Positions 1 to 11,395 of a stretch of DNA of 64,000 nucleotides are shown here, piece after piece. Both the position numbers and the translations under genes were made by a program. The stretch comes from Dendrophyllia cribrosa (lineage: Eukaryota > Cnidaria > Anthozoa > Scleractinia > Dendrophylliidae), in assembly GCA_024195265.1 (NCBI GenBank), contig JAJLRJ010000014.1, positions 18,929,959-18,993,958 on the forward strand, read 5' to 3'. How positions within the stretch are numbered: the first letter of the stretch is position 1; each line of letters starts with the position of its first letter. The notes beneath the pieces were generated by a model. It was given only the letters and a program-made list of their open reading frames with translations. It made no database searches and was not told where the DNA came from.

Positions 1-768
1 TTTTGTTGAGTTTGTTTACCATGTTCCCCGCATTTTTTTCGCTCGCTTTTCTTCGCGCCTTCCCCAACTATTCGCGCTTGCGCCACTATCTGAACGCCTG
101 GAACAGGTTAAGTGTTCCCGTGATAAACTTCTTGGACACCGCGTTAATGGAGCATGAAATCGACGACAACATTCAACGTGAATTTCGCAGGATTTTTCGG
201 ATAAAATTACAACTACCAGTTGCAAGTAAGACACAAGACTGTTGAATATAATTCCTTTATTAGCTAGACAAATTTTAGTCACAAAACTGTGAAATCTTTA
301 GTCGCAAATGCGCCCGATACAGGCGCAATTTTGAGCACTGTAAAGTTAATCTGCGTTCGCCTGGCGTGGCTGGTCAGTGAATTATTGCTACAAGACATAC
401 AGCGAATTGCACCGTACCGTAGAACATCGCGAAGAACGACGTCGGTATTTAGGTGAAAGCTTCCCAAATCAGGCAGAGAACCACAGCAAAATCAAGATAG
501 AACATTCAAAACATACCAGAACGGTAGCGAAGAAAATCTGATAACTTCTTGCTTGATTCCAAAGAGACCCAACAACTTACTTGGTCCGGAGAAGAACCTT
601 CGTCCAATTTTTCCACTGCGTACTTTTAGTAGGCATTGAAATATTGAGCCGTACGATTTCAAAATCGGGTAAATATTCGAAACTAAATCAAGACAAATAG
701 ATTATTCACATGTGACATTTCGGAACCCCAGCTCCCTAGGATGATGCCTGATTTCCACGCGCTGGGAA
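1..768. other. No supported gene; repeat-like DNA
   Basis: An open frame runs from the window edge to about 245, followed by a GT-like site (TTGCAA|GTAAGA). It has no recognisable domain, and the GCGC-rich stretch before it looks like a dispersed repeat. I see no promoter, RNA gene or second exon. Confidence 0.35.
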
Positions 769-931
769 TGCTGGATACTATTGTGACGTTTCAAGATGGC
801 GCAGATTTGGTACCGACACTTTTCTCGATTCGTTCCGCCTAGACGACGCGCTAAGCCTGCTGGATACTACTGTGACGTTTCAAGATGGCGCAGATTTGGT
901 ACCGACACTTTTCTCGATTCGTTCCGCCTAG
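769..931. repeat. Two-copy direct duplication, period 89 bp
   Basis: A block of about 73 bp starting CTGGATACTA and ending GTTCCGCCTAG occurs twice in direct orientation, at about 769-842 and 858-931. The copies are nearly identical (ATT versus ACT early in the unit), so the duplication is recent. The unit contains CAAGATGGCGCAGATTTGG. Confidence 0.85.
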
Positions 932-984
932 CCGACAAGATTAGGAAGCGTCTCCTTCGTCGACGCAATTACTGTTTCCGGCAG

Positions 985-1062
985 CTAGCCCTCGGTGGTG
1001 TAGTGGATAGTGTGCATGGAGCAGATCATACGCCCGGGTTCGATTCCCTATTCTACTGTTGT
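985..1062 (+). repeat. tRNA-like sequence, probably a SINE head
   Basis: The sequence has a good RNA polymerase III A box (TGGTGTAGTGG, about 997-1007) and a perfect B box (GGTTCGATTCC, about 1036-1046) at tRNA-like spacing. The T-stem pairs only partly (three of five pairs) and no clean acceptor stem forms. A T-rich stretch follows. This fits a tRNA-derived SINE or decayed tRNA better than a functional tRNA gene. Confidence 0.4.
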
Positions 1063-3740
1063 TTTATCTTTTATTTCTACTGAAATAAAAACTAAGTGTT
1101 TAAATACAAAATAATAAGGGATACACCAAGTACATACCAAACTTTTCTTGTTAATTCCGCTGACCTGTGCATAAGGCTTGCGCATATATTTTTCCTGTTT
1201 CAAATGCGATAGGTAATGTTCACCTGCCTTGAATTTTCACTTTTCACTACCGTTTTGTTTAGGGTTTTATGTTGTTTATACCACCTTTATTACATTTTCA
1301 GTCGTTTTCCTCTTTTGCGCGAAAACGAACCACTATTTTTAGCGGTTAAAAAACTCCCGCCGGGACCTGAAATTTGCGACATTTTGAGCGCGGCCAAAGA
1401 GGTATTTGTGACGTCATTCGTGTGTTCGATCACAACAAAATATGGCGGAGAAGGGGACAAACCCGGGGCTAAAATACGTGTCGCTTTCAGCCATATTTAA
1501 TCGAAATAATCCTTTCACAAGTTGCCAAAACTCCACTGTAAAACGAGTGACGCGCTTGGTTGTAAACACGCTAATGACATCACTAGAACCCGGTCCTTGT
1601 CTAATATGCCCAACCTGTGTTGCTTGTTAAAATATGTTCCCGCCACTTCAAGTGACTTATTTTCCCATCAAAATAATTCTTAACACCTATTTTCAGATTA
1701 CCGAAATCCGAAAGCTTATGTGTATCAGGCAGTGAAAAAAAATTGTAACAGTATAAATTGGCTAAACAAGACTAGCTACGCAAAAGGCAAGTCATTTTTG
1801 GGTTGAATGTCCAAGCAAATTGTAAAATTAGTCGACATTTTAGACAATGTCACACAAAAATATTCCAGCAAATCAGTAGTTCTGTTCTATTCAGAAATAC
1901 TAAATATATAATTAATACACTGTTGTTCATCTGTTGGGGAGAGGGGGGGGGGGGGTTTGAAGAGGTTCAATCTCATTAAAGGGTCAATCTCATTAAATTA
2001 GTAATAACCTGGGGCTGATCTCCGGGGGGGGGGGATGAAAACAGAGTAGCACTTGAGCCTCTTACAGCGTAGGCATTGACTGAATTTTCCTGGACATAAA
2101 CTTTCATTTTGCCCAAACTGTTTTTCAACTTACATACAACATTGTACATCTTAGAAATTACCGACTGAAAAAAAATATGAAGTGCTTGAAGAAATAGACC
2201 CTTGTAAACAGCCATTACTGGCTACATAGCGTAGGTCATAACTTTAGGTTCAATGCTTATAAACAAATTATTAACCAAGTATTAACCACAGATAAAAGTT
2301 TTGAGACCTCTGTGTACACTTGAGGTAATTCTGAGAACCTTGCATTGAAAAATCCATTCACTAACATTCCCTCAGCTTCCATTTGCTGTGTCATACATTG
2401 TTGTGATAAAACAATGTGATCAACTATACAAAATTGGAATGACTTTACAGCAATTAAACATGTTTCAAATATCCCTCAAAATGCTGCAAACTGAATTTTC
2501 AAAGACCAAATTTCATCATTTCCCAAGGGGGCATGCGACACCTGTAGAATTTTCCACCTTCGGCTGTCATTTATTCCAACCTCCCCCCCCCCCCCCCCCC
2601 TATATTAAATACTGGATCCATCCCTGATTACTAAAGTGACCAATTACAATATGAGTTACTAAATAAATATCATCATTAATTTTGCAGTGAGATCAAGCTT
2701 GGTCAATAAGTTCTTCATGTAAACATACATGTATTTTCACTTGCCTGGTGAAGAGGATCTGCTAACAGATCAAATTTCATTGGAAGCAGTAAGCATGCTT
2801 CTGAGTTCGTAATATTTAACGGAATGATTGCGGATTTCGTTCAATGTGGAATCTGTAAATTGTTTACACATTTAAGGATAAGTATACTTTAAGAATTCAC
2901 TGAAAAACGAAAGCCAATTTTGCATTTATTTATTTATTGCAGAATTCCGAGACAGTTGATGGCGCCTCTTGTTTTGCAATTAATAGCCAAAAAACACAAC
3001 AGGAATACATTTAACAAAGACTTAGGTTCATGGAATTTTGTTTACCCGTCCGCTGCTTGCAGAAAATTCATGTCTATAAAATACACTCAGCAACATACGT
3101 TCACAACGAAGCAAGAGAGGGAATCCAAAAGGGTTCAGAATAAAAACAGCTGACACAGAGTCACCAAAAACCGCGAATGATACATGTATGGCACATGTTT
3201 TGCCCTTATTACACACACTGTGAAGGATTTTGTGTAATATTAATGCAATTTCATACCTGCTGTGTGTTATTTGTTACACACAGCTGCAGGTAATTGCGTG
3301 TTACGTGCGCATCTAAAGCGTGTAAAATCCGTGTAAACTGAGTGTACTACACAAGCATTAAGTGAGTGTAATGGTGCAATGCATGCAAGCGGTACTGTAT
3401 GGTCATTTGAAATAAGTAAATCAGCCATATTTTCACATAATTATGATCTAAATATTAAGATTGCTTAGTCGATCCTCAGTGAAATCAGACTCCCCATGTG
3501 AGCTAACTCATGATCTCAGTGATGTAACAAGTAAATACAGTGTAGTTTGGCTATTTCACCCACTCTCTTTGTAGGTTCACCTGTGGTGTAGTGTGATCAC
3601 ATTTGCCTTGTAATCAGGAGACCATATCTTCACATGGTATGTTATATCATGCTTTTCATTTATATGTTTAATTGCTTATGGTAATTTGGCCCTGTCTGGT
3701 TCGCATTTACATGTAGTTGATGTCAAGGATAATGCATTGT
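1063..3740. other. No supported gene; homopolymer and low-complexity DNA
   Basis: No coding signal is convincing. The stretch holds G tracts near 1936-1957 and 2027-2035, a C tract near 2581-2600, and a cluster of GTGTAA/TTACACAC motifs at 3200-3370. A degenerate TGGTGTAGTG tRNA-like motif lies near 3580. Confidence 0.4.
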
Positions 3741-3746
3741 GCCCAG

Positions 3747-4303
3747 GGTTGGGCATTGGGGCGAGCGTATGTCAAAACTGTCAGGCGAGTACAAATCACG
3801 GATCACTCGCCCAGTTTGGCGAGTATGATTTTCGTATCCAGAATAATCAGGGGTTTCAATAAGAATTGAAGTAGACTGCTGGCCAAGGTATAATAGGCCG
3901 CTGTGACAGATAATGAGCCATAATTCCCCATCCCACTAGGGAGGTCTGGTAACTGGTGGGGAGAGGCAAAGTAGACGGCAGTACCCTCCCCCCCCCCCCC
4001 CCCCCCAATAAAACTGCGTTTCAGCTTTTGAAGTGTGTTCGTTTTTTTTTTATTGTGGAGTTAAGGTCTATTTTAGGCGATTTTTCATTGAAGAAATAGA
4101 TTGCGGTCTGTCTCGACCACCACGGCGGCACGGTGAGTGAACTTCCATTCACTGAGTTCAAATACCAGTAGTGTCAAAATGTGGAGATATTTTCCTGTAT
4201 CAAAAGTATCGGGCGAGTGAAATCTGATCTGGACAAGTGCAATTTGAAGGTGACTCGCCCAGATGGCGAGTGCTCTGAAATTTTAGTTTCCAACCCCATG
4301 TGC
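3747..4303. repeat. Dispersed repeat with inverted GGCGAGT/ACTCGCC motifs
   Basis: The left end begins GGGTTGGG and the right end closes with CCAACCCC. Both ends carry inverted copies of the GGCGAGT ... ACTCGCCCAG motif (3775-3825 and 4212-4272). This suggests a terminal-inverted-repeat element with a C-homopolymer tract (about 3987-4006) inside. No coding capacity is visible. Confidence 0.5.
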
Positions 4304-4933
4304 CTGACATGGTTTTGGACAAGTATTGCTCTGATACTATTTAATGAATTTTTCAGTTCAATGTGGTGATGGAGAGTCTGATGAAAATTTTTATATCCCC
4401 CCCATTGAATAAGACAAGGATGAGTAAATATATAAATATATAAAGATGCAAAACACATGTGTAGTAGTCTACCAAAACTGTCAGAGAGCTGCAAGGAAAA
4501 TCTACATTGTTTAGGTACATAGTTTTATTTTTGGTCCATTTTTTGGCAGAACAAAGGGAATAAAAATTATTGTTCTGCCAAAACTACAATATTAATGAGC
4601 CAAGGAAAATCAAATGGAGAAATATAAACAAGACCAACAAAAGCAATGACTTGAACAGGAACATTTTACTCTGAAATCTCTACTTCAGTTTTTTGATGTG
4701 CTAAATGTCCAGCATTATTAAGAAAAATGTTGCCTGGTTACATTAATCATTAGTATATACTGAAACATTGGATAGCATTGTTGGCGCACTCTGATTGGCT
4801 ACTGAAACTCGGAATAGCAAGTGCTATTCACCTCCCAGCAATTTGCGAGCGAAAATTGTAATCGTTGACAGGAATAAATGAGTTAAAAAGCATCATTTTT
4901 GTTATATTATCTCACTGTTTCAGTATATACTAA

Positions 4934-5001
4934 AACAACTATTCACCTCAGTGTAGGTGGGTGGTGGTGGATATTTACCTCCACTTCGGTGAATAGTTGT
5001 T
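4934..5001. repeat. Hairpin within a foldback element
   Basis: AACAACTATTCACC at 4934-4947 is the exact inverse of GGTGAATAGTTGTT at 4988-5001. Related inverted motifs (AGTATATACTGAAAC near 4756 and GTTTCAGTATATACT near 4915) suggest that a larger element of about 250 bp covers 4750-5001. Confidence 0.6.
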
Positions 5002-5412
5002 AATTATTGCTTTTGTCATGGAACCACAAGTTTACTCACAGTGCTAATTCTGTTATCTTGTTCCACAGAGGATGGGAGAATGATGCCAAAATTATGACAA
5101 ACATTTTTTACTTTAATTACTCATGTATTTTAGCTGCCCGAAAGCAGCGGCTACCCGAAAGTAACGGATACCCGAAAGTTGTGGCCCCTTAGGCCTACTA
5201 ATTATGAAGGTGACGGTGGGGGAGGGGGGGGGAACTTTCAGAACTCTACAGTATTGTGTTTAGCTAATTCTGGATTGCTATTTATTTACTTTTTTGTATT
5301 TCATAAGTTATGGGCCACTTTGATAGGTTTCACAGTTATGGTCACCATTTTGAAACTAGGGCAAACAAGGTGCAAAATACAGTGCTTGTATGGAAACCCA
5401 AAGGCAAATATT

Positions 5413-5816
5413 ATACCTGCCAACTTTTTCTGAGTGATAGGCATGAGAATTTTTTTAGTAGGAGTGCCAGGATTTCCGAAGGCTAGCATAACAAATCCGA
5501 AGAAAACCCGAGCTATTCCAAAGATGTCCGAAGTTGTCCGAAGATGTTCCGAAGAATTCGGAAATTTCATGGAGCTCAGACCTCTGTAATTGTAACGTTC
5601 AGAACTATAAAAACCTACAAAAAAGTGCCATATTTTCATGAACGTAACTATATTTTTCATTGGATCATACGCATGTGATCAGTTAACTAAAGGCTCATAG
5701 CTCAAATCTGCAAGTCAGGCGTGAGAAATTGCTCCATAGGCGTGAGTAGGCGTGAGATCGGAGTTTTGGACTTGCAGGCGTGAGACTCACGCCTAAGGCG
5801 TGAGACTTGGCAGGCC
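5413..5816. repeat. Foldback repeat, family S copy 1
   Basis: This 400-bp repeat starts ATACCTGCCAACTTTTT and ends with the inverted motif CTTGGCAGG. It contains a short internal array of TCCGAAGATG-type units (about 5515-5560) and several GGCGTGAG motifs near its right end. A second copy lies at 8103-8465. It has no coding role; open frames across it are fortuitous. Confidence 0.75.
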
Positions 5817-6687
5817 TAAAATATTTCTGTTATAATTAACTTTCTGACATGTTTACAACCAACAAACAACATATAAAAAGATTATATTTGTCAAATTTGA
5901 GAGATGTAGCAATTCTGGGAAGCGTGTAGTGGCATTTTTGTTTTTCCATACATTTGTTTGTAAACTTGTCGAAAATTCGTGGAAAATTTTACAGAGAAAT
6001 GCATGGAAAACTCAAAAGCAAACACATGCTTCCCAGTAGAATAACAATCCTCAAATGTAATTGCTATAAAATCTTTCACGGGATATCTTTTAAGCTTAAA
6101 AGCTTACAGACAATGGATATTCCAGAAATTAAATTTTCCCGGAGTTATTTGACATTGAATTCTATACAAACACTGTATTTTGCAACACGTTTGTCTTAAT
6201 TTCAAAATGGCGGCCCCGACGAAACCTCACGTGCAGTGCACGGTGTCTTGCAGTCTACTTCAGCTGCTCGAGCTTTAGCGGAGGCACTAAACACTGCCGC
6301 ACCGTTTAATTCAGCAATTTAGCTAACATTGCAGGTTTAAGAACGTCTTACCTTTGCAGACGAAATCCTCAAAAGCGACGACGAATCAGGCCAAGAAACC
6401 CCGCCATTTTCAATATGCTACTACTGTTGCCCAGTCTCCCTCTCGACAAAGAGAGAATGTTGGAAGTGGAGTCGTGAAACTCGGAATAAACGTTCTCCGA
6501 ACCTGACAGCTACCTTTTACCTTTTTATCACGACTTAGAAAATTCAAAAAATGAGGACAAAAATAAACTAAATAGATAACTTTTATTCAACATCGATGAA
6601 CAAGTGAGATCTACTATAATAACGGCAAAACCACAGCGGCAAACCAATGAAGAGTACAGTACAGTACCGAATCTACTATAAACTCAC
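5817..6687. other. No supported gene
   Basis: A short AUG-initiated frame at about 6207 (in an AAAATGGCGG context) stops after 23 codons. I see no domain, tRNA or repeat structure beyond AT-rich sequence. Confidence 0.35.
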
Positions 6688-7254
6688 TAAGGCCCTGTTT
6701 ATACGTCGCGCAATCGTCGAATTTAATTCAGACGTTTTTAATTCAAAGCCTCCCATGCAATTAAATTCGACGATTCCCCGACGTATAAAATGAATTAAAT
6801 TCGTCTGAAGAATTAAATTCGTCCAAGACGTTTTATCCGTCTTGACCAGACGGATAAAACGTCTGTAGAGCGTCTCGTTTCAGACGTCGCGCTAACGACG
6901 CATTGAATTGAATGCATACATTATGTTAATGTAAAGTAAATTATTATAACGTTCAAAATTTGAGCCGGCAGCCTTTCGTGGCACCGGTTTCCTTCAATGC
7001 GCGAGAGCACAAGTTCGCGCCATTTTGATTCTTTTCCCATGTTTAGTCGAGTAAAATTGAAAATGGCTCTCTGGAGGAAAACTTGTGTATATAAGCTGTG
7101 GAAAGAGTGTATGTGTCCGATTCGAGGGCTCGATTGCTGAAAGTAACGAAACTACGATTGGATGAGAGGAAAACAAAAGCGTAGGCTTTTAAAATTAAAA
7201 AAAGATAAAATTAGCCTCTTAAAATTAGCCTCTTAAAAAATTATTAAAAAATTA

Positions 7255-7960
7255 AAAAATTATCCTCGTAAAATTAGCCTCTTCAGGTGTTAGATTGGCA
7301 TGAGTATAGGGTTTCATAAGCCAAATTCTAAATGAAAAAGCTGGATCACCTAAAATCAATTGTTTTTGCCATCGAAGGTATAACATTGTTTTCAGTAATC
7401 TCATGCCATAATTCAGTTGACTGCAAAATTACAGAATCATGCGAGTTTCCAGGGAAACCAACACTTGCCCAAATAAAGCGATCCTTTGCATCGACAATTG
7501 CCATCATGACAATTGAATAGAAGTTATGATACTCCTTGCAGGCATTTGGTCCCCCTGGGGGGCACTGAATAGAAATGTGGCATCCATCGATTGCCCCCCA
7601 GCTACAAGGGAACTGCCAAAGCGTTTCCATATCAACCATTTTGTCATTAAAATTCTGGATAGTAGAGGGGAAATGTTCTTGCACTGACACTTTCAACAAA
7701 TTTTTGATAATTGCTTCACATACCTCTTTGACTATGTTGTGAACGGTTGTAACACCGAGATCAAACAATTCGGCAATGGTATATTAAGTAATCACCTCTA
7801 CCAAGCCTGTAAAGGCAAATTGCTTAGCCTGCATTCAGGTGATACCGGGAGCTCTGTGACTGTGTTTTTCTCGATGTCAGCTCGAATCCGCTTCAAAATG
7901 AAGTGAAATGTTTTTCTTGTTACTCGAAAGGTCTTCTTGAACCTTGCTTCACTGTATGTT
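7255..7960 (-). pseudogene. HARBI1-like Harbinger transposase, frameshifted
   Basis: On the minus strand the longest intact stretch (7346-7768) carries the DDE_Tnp_4 signature: the GAIDGCHI block, then KEYHNFYS, then GFPGNSHDSV. The preceding helix-turn-helix region (FDLGVTTVHNIV) is present. Upstream, a homologous N-terminal part (FKKTFRVTRKTFHFILKRI) lies in a different frame with a stop (near 7800). Downstream the conserved motif LGDPAFSFRIWLMKPY continues in yet another frame near 7320-7350. At least three frame disruptions make this a dead copy. In the family this nuclease cuts and joins transposon ends and needs a Myb-like partner. Confidence 0.9.
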
Positions 7961-8102
7961 GCTCAGACTACTTCCCACCATCCTGAATTTCTAGACAAAC
8001 GACGACAACTACGAAAACGTACACTTTCATCTTCAAATGACTGCAACAACAAACATAGCAGTAAACAAACTCGGGCAAGAAGCCTTTTCCTTATCATGAC
8101 CA

Positions 8103-8465
8103 GTTGTTGCAACTTTTTCCGAGTGATAGGCGTGAGAATTTTTTCGTGGGAGTGCCAGGATTTCCGAAGCCGACCCGACCAAACCCGATGAGAACCCGAT
8201 CTGTTCCGAAGATGTCCGAAGTTGTCCGAAGATGTTCCGAAGAATTCGGAAGTTTCCCAGAGTCCGTTTAACTGACATCCAGCTGAAATTGTAATGTTCA
8301 GAACGATAAAAACCTACAAAAAAGTGCCATATTTTCATGAACGTAACTACGTTTTTAATTGGATCATGCGATCAGTTAAGGCTGATAGCTCAAATCTGTA
8401 AGTGAAGCGTGAGAAATTGCTCCTTAGGCGTGAGTAGGCGTGAGATCGGAGATTTGGCAGGTATA
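8103..8465. repeat. Foldback repeat, family S copy 2
   Basis: This is a diverged copy of the repeat at 5413-5816 in the same orientation. It shares the AACTTTTTCCGAGTGATAGG start, the TCCGAAGATG array and the TTTGGCAGGTAT end. It is nested inside the Harbinger element. Confidence 0.75.
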
Positions 8466-10690
8466 TTCTCCTTTGCCTTTCCCTGGATGTTATAGCCAGC
8501 AACAACGCCTTAGTAAACCTCGCCATGTTTACTTGCGGCTGCTGGTCAAAAACACTTAAGTCTCCACCTGAGCAGGCAGGATTAAATTTGTCGTCTAAAT
8601 CGGACAGCACTTTACGTCGACTAAACGACGAATTTAATGTGAACAAGAGGCTACACTTAGCCTATACTCATGCGCGCGAGACTCTAAGACGCGTTGATTG
8701 AAGTTACTAATAGTTTTTCTGTGTTACTAAATCGCATGCAACCGGTGTAAAATGGTTTATTCCAGAAAAAATCCCCCCACCCCGACGGATGCAATGTTTT
8801 TTTACCCCTCCCCCGCCCGGATTTCCCGGCCAGGCCGACCAACCCTCGCACCTTGATTTTTAACCCAGATACCCCCTCCTGCCCGGATTGCCATAAACTT
8901 TTTGTTGGCTCTAAATAAACAGGAAATCGCATTCAGGAGATCCGGGATTTTTTTAAAGTTTTCAAATCTTTGGTGAGAATTGCTATGAATTGGTCAAACA
9001 TTTTGTAAATAAACGTTGCGTGACGCATTCACTAAAATCTTTCCGTGATTTTAAGACCAAATCGAAATGAAATGTTTCCATAACTTAAGGCTGGTTCTTT
9101 AAAAAAATGCTTTGATTTTGTCATCTATAATAAGTTTTTTCCAGGCTTCACAGTTTCTTCAAAGTGTTGTCGCAAATACACAATTTTGCTTTATGCAAAT
9201 TTTATGTCAAATGTAATTTGATAGCAAGCTGTTTTTAAATTTTTTATATGGCCACTGAATCCAAAATATATTTTCTATAAAAGGTCGAAACTTTTGAATG
9301 AAACTCATATTTCCTTGAATGAAAATGTCTTTCCTTTGATTAAAAGAGTCAAACACCTTTCAGAATTCAGTAATTTTCTGCTTCTAGAAGTCTTGGCAAT
9401 TTGTTGTATCCTAATTACTGCGAGGAACCGGCTAGCGTCTGCGAAAATATAATAAACATCACAAAATAATTCAATTCAGCAACCTATTTTTATTATGCTT
9501 TCTAAAATCGCCGACTTTTCCTGTGTAATAGAATGCCAATCTTATCCGGAAAAATGATTCGCATAATGCTTTCGCTAATAAAAAAAAAACAGTTCTGAAT
9601 GGTCAAAGGTACAGAAATGAAATGCTGGCGGCGTTTGAATCATGAGTTCGGATAGCTCATGGTCTGCAAACAAACACTTCGATTCAGAGCTCGATTTTTC
9701 ACTAAAACCTTTTTCCAAACCACGAAAGCACCTAAAATAATCTTTGAAAACAATACTTGGCCACATTTGGTGAAAGCTGTGCTTGGTAAAGTAGTAAAAA
9801 GAACGAGAAAGCTCCGTTTACCTTTCCCACGGATCCAAATTAAGCGCGCACGTACAAACAGAACTTCCTTGACAATCGAGTCGTCTAATCCGAAGCTATC
9901 GAATGTCTCATCGTACAGCAATCGGGTGAACTTGGCACAACTTCGCGCTTCGGAAAGTCGTACTTACTTACACAGGTGACAACATAGTGGTTACTAGTAA
10001 CCTAGTGACCACAAAAAGTAATAAAGTCAGTAAAAATCGACATTAATATGACACGCATTCCCCAGTCCATAATCCACAGAAGTCCAGTCCCAAAGTCCAA
10101 ATTTTTTATTAAATCTGATGGACTGAGGTAACGACGCTGTTTTGCCGTGTGTTTCTATTGTTCTTTCTTGAAAAAAGTCTTGAAATTACTCACCACAGGC
10201 AGCGAGGACTGCTCCGATACAGACATTGCAAAGAATCGGCAGTAAAACGGGAAATAAATTGACAATATGCTTATCAGTGCGAGAGATCGATGTTTGGCAT
10301 TTTTGCCTCGGAAGAACTCTGATTAAAAATAGCTCTTAGTTTTTTCAGAATCGCAACAAATTCGGCCTCAAGTTGTATGCTGTGTATAAAAGCAACGTTC
10401 ACCTCTATGGGAGAAATACAGGACTGACTTATACACCAATAAGACCAAATGACAGAAAATGTTTGTCATGCGCATGCGTATCAAACATTTGTCTTATACT
10501 TCAATGTACCATAAGAAAAGAAGCAATTTATATTTTAATAATTTAAACAAGATATGGAGAAGAGTTACTTCTTTTATTCACTCATCGTACCTGCAAACCA
10601 CGTTACTTTTGAATGTTTTATAAATGAAGGCTGTACCACAATGAAGCCAGTCATTCTTGTGAAAATAATATATACCTGACGTGAACATTA
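8466..10690. other. Interior of the Harbinger region; no intact gene
   Basis: A short plus-strand frame starts with ATG at 9642 (MSSDSSWSANKHFDSE...) and stops at about 9740. It could be a decayed first exon of a transposon protein, but there is no domain to support it. The rest is AT-rich with no recognisable feature. Confidence 0.3.
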
Positions 10691-10984
10691 CTAATTTGAG
10701 TAGGGTTGTAGGAGACGCTGTCGTGACACTTCAGTAATGATGTTTTGCCGGAAGTGAGAGTAGCCGGAAGTCACTAAACCGGAAGTGTAAAAAGCCAAGC
10801 TGTGAACCGGAAATGCACAATTTAAAATATGCGTGAATAAATTTGCATGCAAAATCGTGACACAAAAAAAAAAAGAAAAACGAAGCCCATTTTATAACTC
10901 ATGCCGCTACGCGCATGAGTAATTAAATTTGTCTGAATTAAATTCGACGTATAAACTAGGCCTAATAAAAGCGTACGTTAATGT

Positions 10985-11130
10985 AAGGAAATCAATCAAT
11001 CAGTCCTTTATTTAACGTGGTCAGTACGGTTAGCTTAAGAGTTAGTTTCCAGGTACGCCACGAAAATAATAAAGATAAAAGATACAAAATAAAACTTCAT
11101 TAGAAGTGTATAAATTAAAAATGATGATGT
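10985..11130 (-). repeat. Retroelement 3' tail (probable)
   Basis: On the minus strand the sequence reads as an AT-rich 3' end closing in TAAATAAAGGACTGATTGATT, with a short ATTG microsatellite as the tail. This is the usual form of CR1/L2-like LINE or LINE-mobilised SINE ends. No reverse-transcriptase coding sequence is attached. Confidence 0.35.
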
Positions 11131-11395
11131 GAAAAAATGACGAATGAAAACTCTAGCAAATCCTATAGGAGGAATTTAAGTCGATCGAAAGTTCGGAATT
11201 AATTGGCATTATATGCCTCCTGGGAGGGGGGGGGGGGGGGGAGGGGGGGGGGGGAAGCCTCCTACTGATATAATTGACGGGCGTGATCGTCGGAAATTTT
11301 GAAAGGAACCCCTAAAAGGTCCCAGAAACCCATTTTTTGGTTGTGGCACAAATTCATTTTCACTCCAAGGAGATACCAATTTTTTACCCTTAGGA

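Larger units (their letters stand above)
6691..10962 (-). mobile_element. PIF/Harbinger-type DNA transposon, decayed
   Basis: The ends are inverted: GGCCCTGTTTATACGTCG at 6691 and, read on the other strand, GGCCTAGTTTATACGTCG ending at 10962. Both are flanked by the trinucleotide TAA (6688-6690 and 10963-10965), the 3-bp duplication typical of PIF/Harbinger. A HARBI1-like transposase pseudogene lies inside on the minus strand, and a family S repeat (8103-8465) is nested within it. Another TIR-like motif (AATTTAATGTGAACAAG at about 8630) suggests that a second Harbinger end is embedded, so this may be a composite. No intact second Myb-like protein gene was recognised. Confidence 0.75.

Noticed and set aside
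3..245. Partial exon at the window start
   Set aside because: It has an open frame and a GT site but no domain. The composition looks like a dispersed repeat, so it cannot be supported.
985..1062. Functional tRNA gene
   Set aside because: The A and B boxes are good, but the T-stem and acceptor stem do not pair properly.
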